Below the pieces are notes generated by a model. The model ran no database searches and had not been told where the DNA came from. It saw only the letters and a list, made by a program, of their open reading frames with translations. Made by a program: the position numbers and the translations under genes. From positions 1 through 15,751 of the forward strand of contig CAMTBF010000023.1 in NCBI GenBank assembly GCA_947068385.1: 15,751 nt of DNA, written 5' to 3'. The stretch is from an uncultured Lachnospiraceae bacterium. GTDB lineage: Bacteria; Bacillota; Clostridia; Lachnospirales; Lachnospiraceae. Below, piece by piece: positions 14,789 through 15,751 of this stretch. Position 1 is the first letter of the stretch; each line of letters opens with the position of its first letter.

Positions 14789-15547
14789 CTACTGGAACAG
14801 CTTCAGAACCATGGAATCCTGGTTCATCTGCTTCTTCAGCATCAGGTTCCTGTACTCGCTGAGCAGGTCTTCCTTCTTCTTCTCGGAAATGGCCTTTGGC
14901 ATATCCAGATCCTCGATGCGGCTCCTGGAGCTGAGCTGCTCTAAGCTAGCGCCCGTGTTGTAATTGTAGGCATGCTCCAGGCGGTTGGTGGAAGCGCCCA
15001 GGCCGCTCCTCTGGCTAGCCACCTTGCTGATGGCGTCATCGATGTCGTCCAGGCTGAACTTCTTCGTCACGTCGAAATCGGCGATGCCCAGCGCCTCCAG
15101 CGTGGAGTTCGCCATGCCGATGCGCATGCCGCTGCCGTCCGGATTGGTGGCGATGTGCATGTCGGCCATGCTGCCGTCCAGGAGCTTCTGCTCATTTAAG
15201 GAAGTGGTCTTGGACATGGACTGGATGCCTTCCTTCAGCTGATCGATCTCGTCCTGGTAATACTTCTTGTCCGAAGCGGAAGAAAGGCCGTTCATGGAGC
15301 GCAGGGCCAAATCCCGAATCCTCTGCAGATAATCCATCACGCCATCTAAAGCGCCATCGGCCACGTTCAGGGCGCCCATGCCTTCCTTCGCGTTCTGCGC
15401 GCCTACGTTCAGCCCCGTCTCCTGGGCCTGCATCTTCTTGCCAATGGCAAGCCCTGCCGCATCGTCCGCGGCGGTATTGATCCTCTTGCCGCTGGAGAGA
15501 TGGGAATATGAATTATAAATTCCATTGGTTACAGTCATGCTGCTCAT
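14789..15547 (-). CDS. Compact flagellin (divergent, shortened N-terminus)
   Basis: Flagellin is the secreted subunit of the flagellar filament. The 252-residue protein has the flagellin N-domain (LSSGKRINTAADDAAGLAI at 17-35, LQRIRDLALRSMNG near 74) and C-domain (SQRSGLGASTNRLEH at 178-192, SRIEDLDM near 209), with almost no variable D2/D3 region. From memory of B. subtilis Hag, the LSSG motif normally sits near residue 29; here it is at 17, so about 12 residues of the N-terminal D0 helix, with its NHNxxALN motif, are missing. The C-terminal D0 is full length but unusually charged (SEKKKEDLL, MLKKQMNQ), ending LKLFQ. AGGAGG seven bases before the ATG fixes the start. It is monocistronic. It is likely a minor or specialised flagellin and less likely the main filament subunit. 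Confidence 0.93.
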   Translation of the reverse strand: MSSMTVTNGIYNSYSHLSSGKRINTAADDAAGLAIGKKMQAQETGLNVGAQNAKEGMGALNVADGALDGVMDYLQRIRDLALRSMNGLSSASDKKYYQDEIDQLKEGIQSMSKTTSLNEQKLLDGSMADMHIATNPDGSGMRIGMANSTLEALGIADFDVTKKFSLDDIDDAISKVASQRSGLGASTNRLEHAYNYNTGASLEQLSSRSRIEDLDMPKAISEKKKEDLLSEYRNLMLKKQMNQDSMVLKLFQ

Positions 15548-15700
15548 AACGGAACCTCCTTTTCGTCAGATTTTACATCATAATAAAAGCACATAACCTT
15601 TCTCTTGCATCTGCTTTTCTTTATTATATTATTTTTTGGAAGAATTTTCAACTGGTATTTCGGAAAATTTTGGGGGCGCTGTCAATAAATTGTTGTGAAT
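15548..15700 (-). promoter_or_regulatory. Flagellin upstream region with mixed promoter signals
   Basis: This A/T-rich leader region contains, on the minus strand, TTGACA (15685-15680) followed after the GC-rich GCGCCCCC by TCCGAAAT. Read as sigma-28, GACA-N15-TCCGAAAT partly matches TAAA-N15-GCCGATAA. Read as sigma-A, the -35 box is perfect but no good -10 box follows at 17 bases. The A/T-rich segment between 15600 and 15660 contains further possible -10 boxes. The predicted leader is about 100 bases. Confidence 0.4.
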
Positions 15701-15703
15701 AAA

Positions 15704-15737
15704 AAAGTTCGCCTTACTGGCATGTAAGGCGAACTTT
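15704..15737 (-). terminator. Intrinsic terminator at the right edge
   Basis: AAAGTTCGCCTTAC (15704-15717) pairs exactly with GTAAGGCGAACTTT (15724-15737) around TGGCAT. On the minus strand it runs into TTTTTTATT, so it most likely ends a gene lying beyond the right edge and insulates the flagellin promoter. Confidence 0.85.
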
Positions 15738-15751
15738 CTTATTACTGCTAA

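Overview
The window looks like chromosome of a GC-rich member of the Clostridia, most likely a motile gut Lachnospiraceae. The clues are clostridial gene arrangements (glnA followed by an ANTAR regulator, dapF-dapL, and a T-box in front of aspS-gatCAB), strong G/C bias at third codon positions, AGGAGG-type ribosome binding sites, sigma-A-like promoters, and a short Lachnospiraceae-style flagellin. No transposase, tRNA, rRNA or CRISPR array is visible. This is housekeeping DNA whose most interesting content lies in the RNA leaders and small regulatory sites.

Layout. Bases 1-53 hold the start of a minus-strand gene that runs off the left edge. Bases 54-310 are a divergent control region: a near-perfect palindrome, a strong promoter, an intrinsic terminator inside the glnA leader, and a nested stem structure just before the glnA ribosome binding site. 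Bases 311-2287 encode type I glutamine synthetase and an ANTAR RNA-binding regulator with a degenerate receiver (NitR-like). Bases 2333-4411 encode DapF and DapL, the last two steps to meso-diaminopimelate by the aminotransferase route. Bases 4420-4760 hold a promoter and a complete T-box riboswitch controlling aspS-gatC-gatA-gatB (4918-10118), the tRNA-dependent amidation pathway. A perfect 19-bp hairpin terminator separates this from a convergent minus-strand gene for a membrane-anchored protein (10196-10948). A divergent small membrane protein (11191-11700) follows, then guaB with a structured leader (11843-13297). The last part is on the minus strand: a metal-dependent amidohydrolase with an operator-like dyad in its promoter (13352-14635), and a compact flagellin (14789-15547) between its own control signals.

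How the genes work together. Glutamine synthetase makes the glutamine that GatCAB uses as amide donor, and GuaB feeds GMP synthesis, which also uses glutamine. The glnA leader terminator plus the adjacent ANTAR gene suggests antitermination control by nitrogen status. The T-box carries a GAAC tetranucleotide where the specifier is expected. That can be read as GAA (Glu) or AAC (Asn), as in the two-codon T-box described for the Clostridium acetobutylicum transamidation operon. The AspRS carries the His found in non-discriminating enzymes, which fits indirect Asn-tRNA(Asn) synthesis.

Limits. All family names come from motifs read by eye. RNA structures were paired by hand and were not energy-minimised. 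Promoters are consensus matches only.
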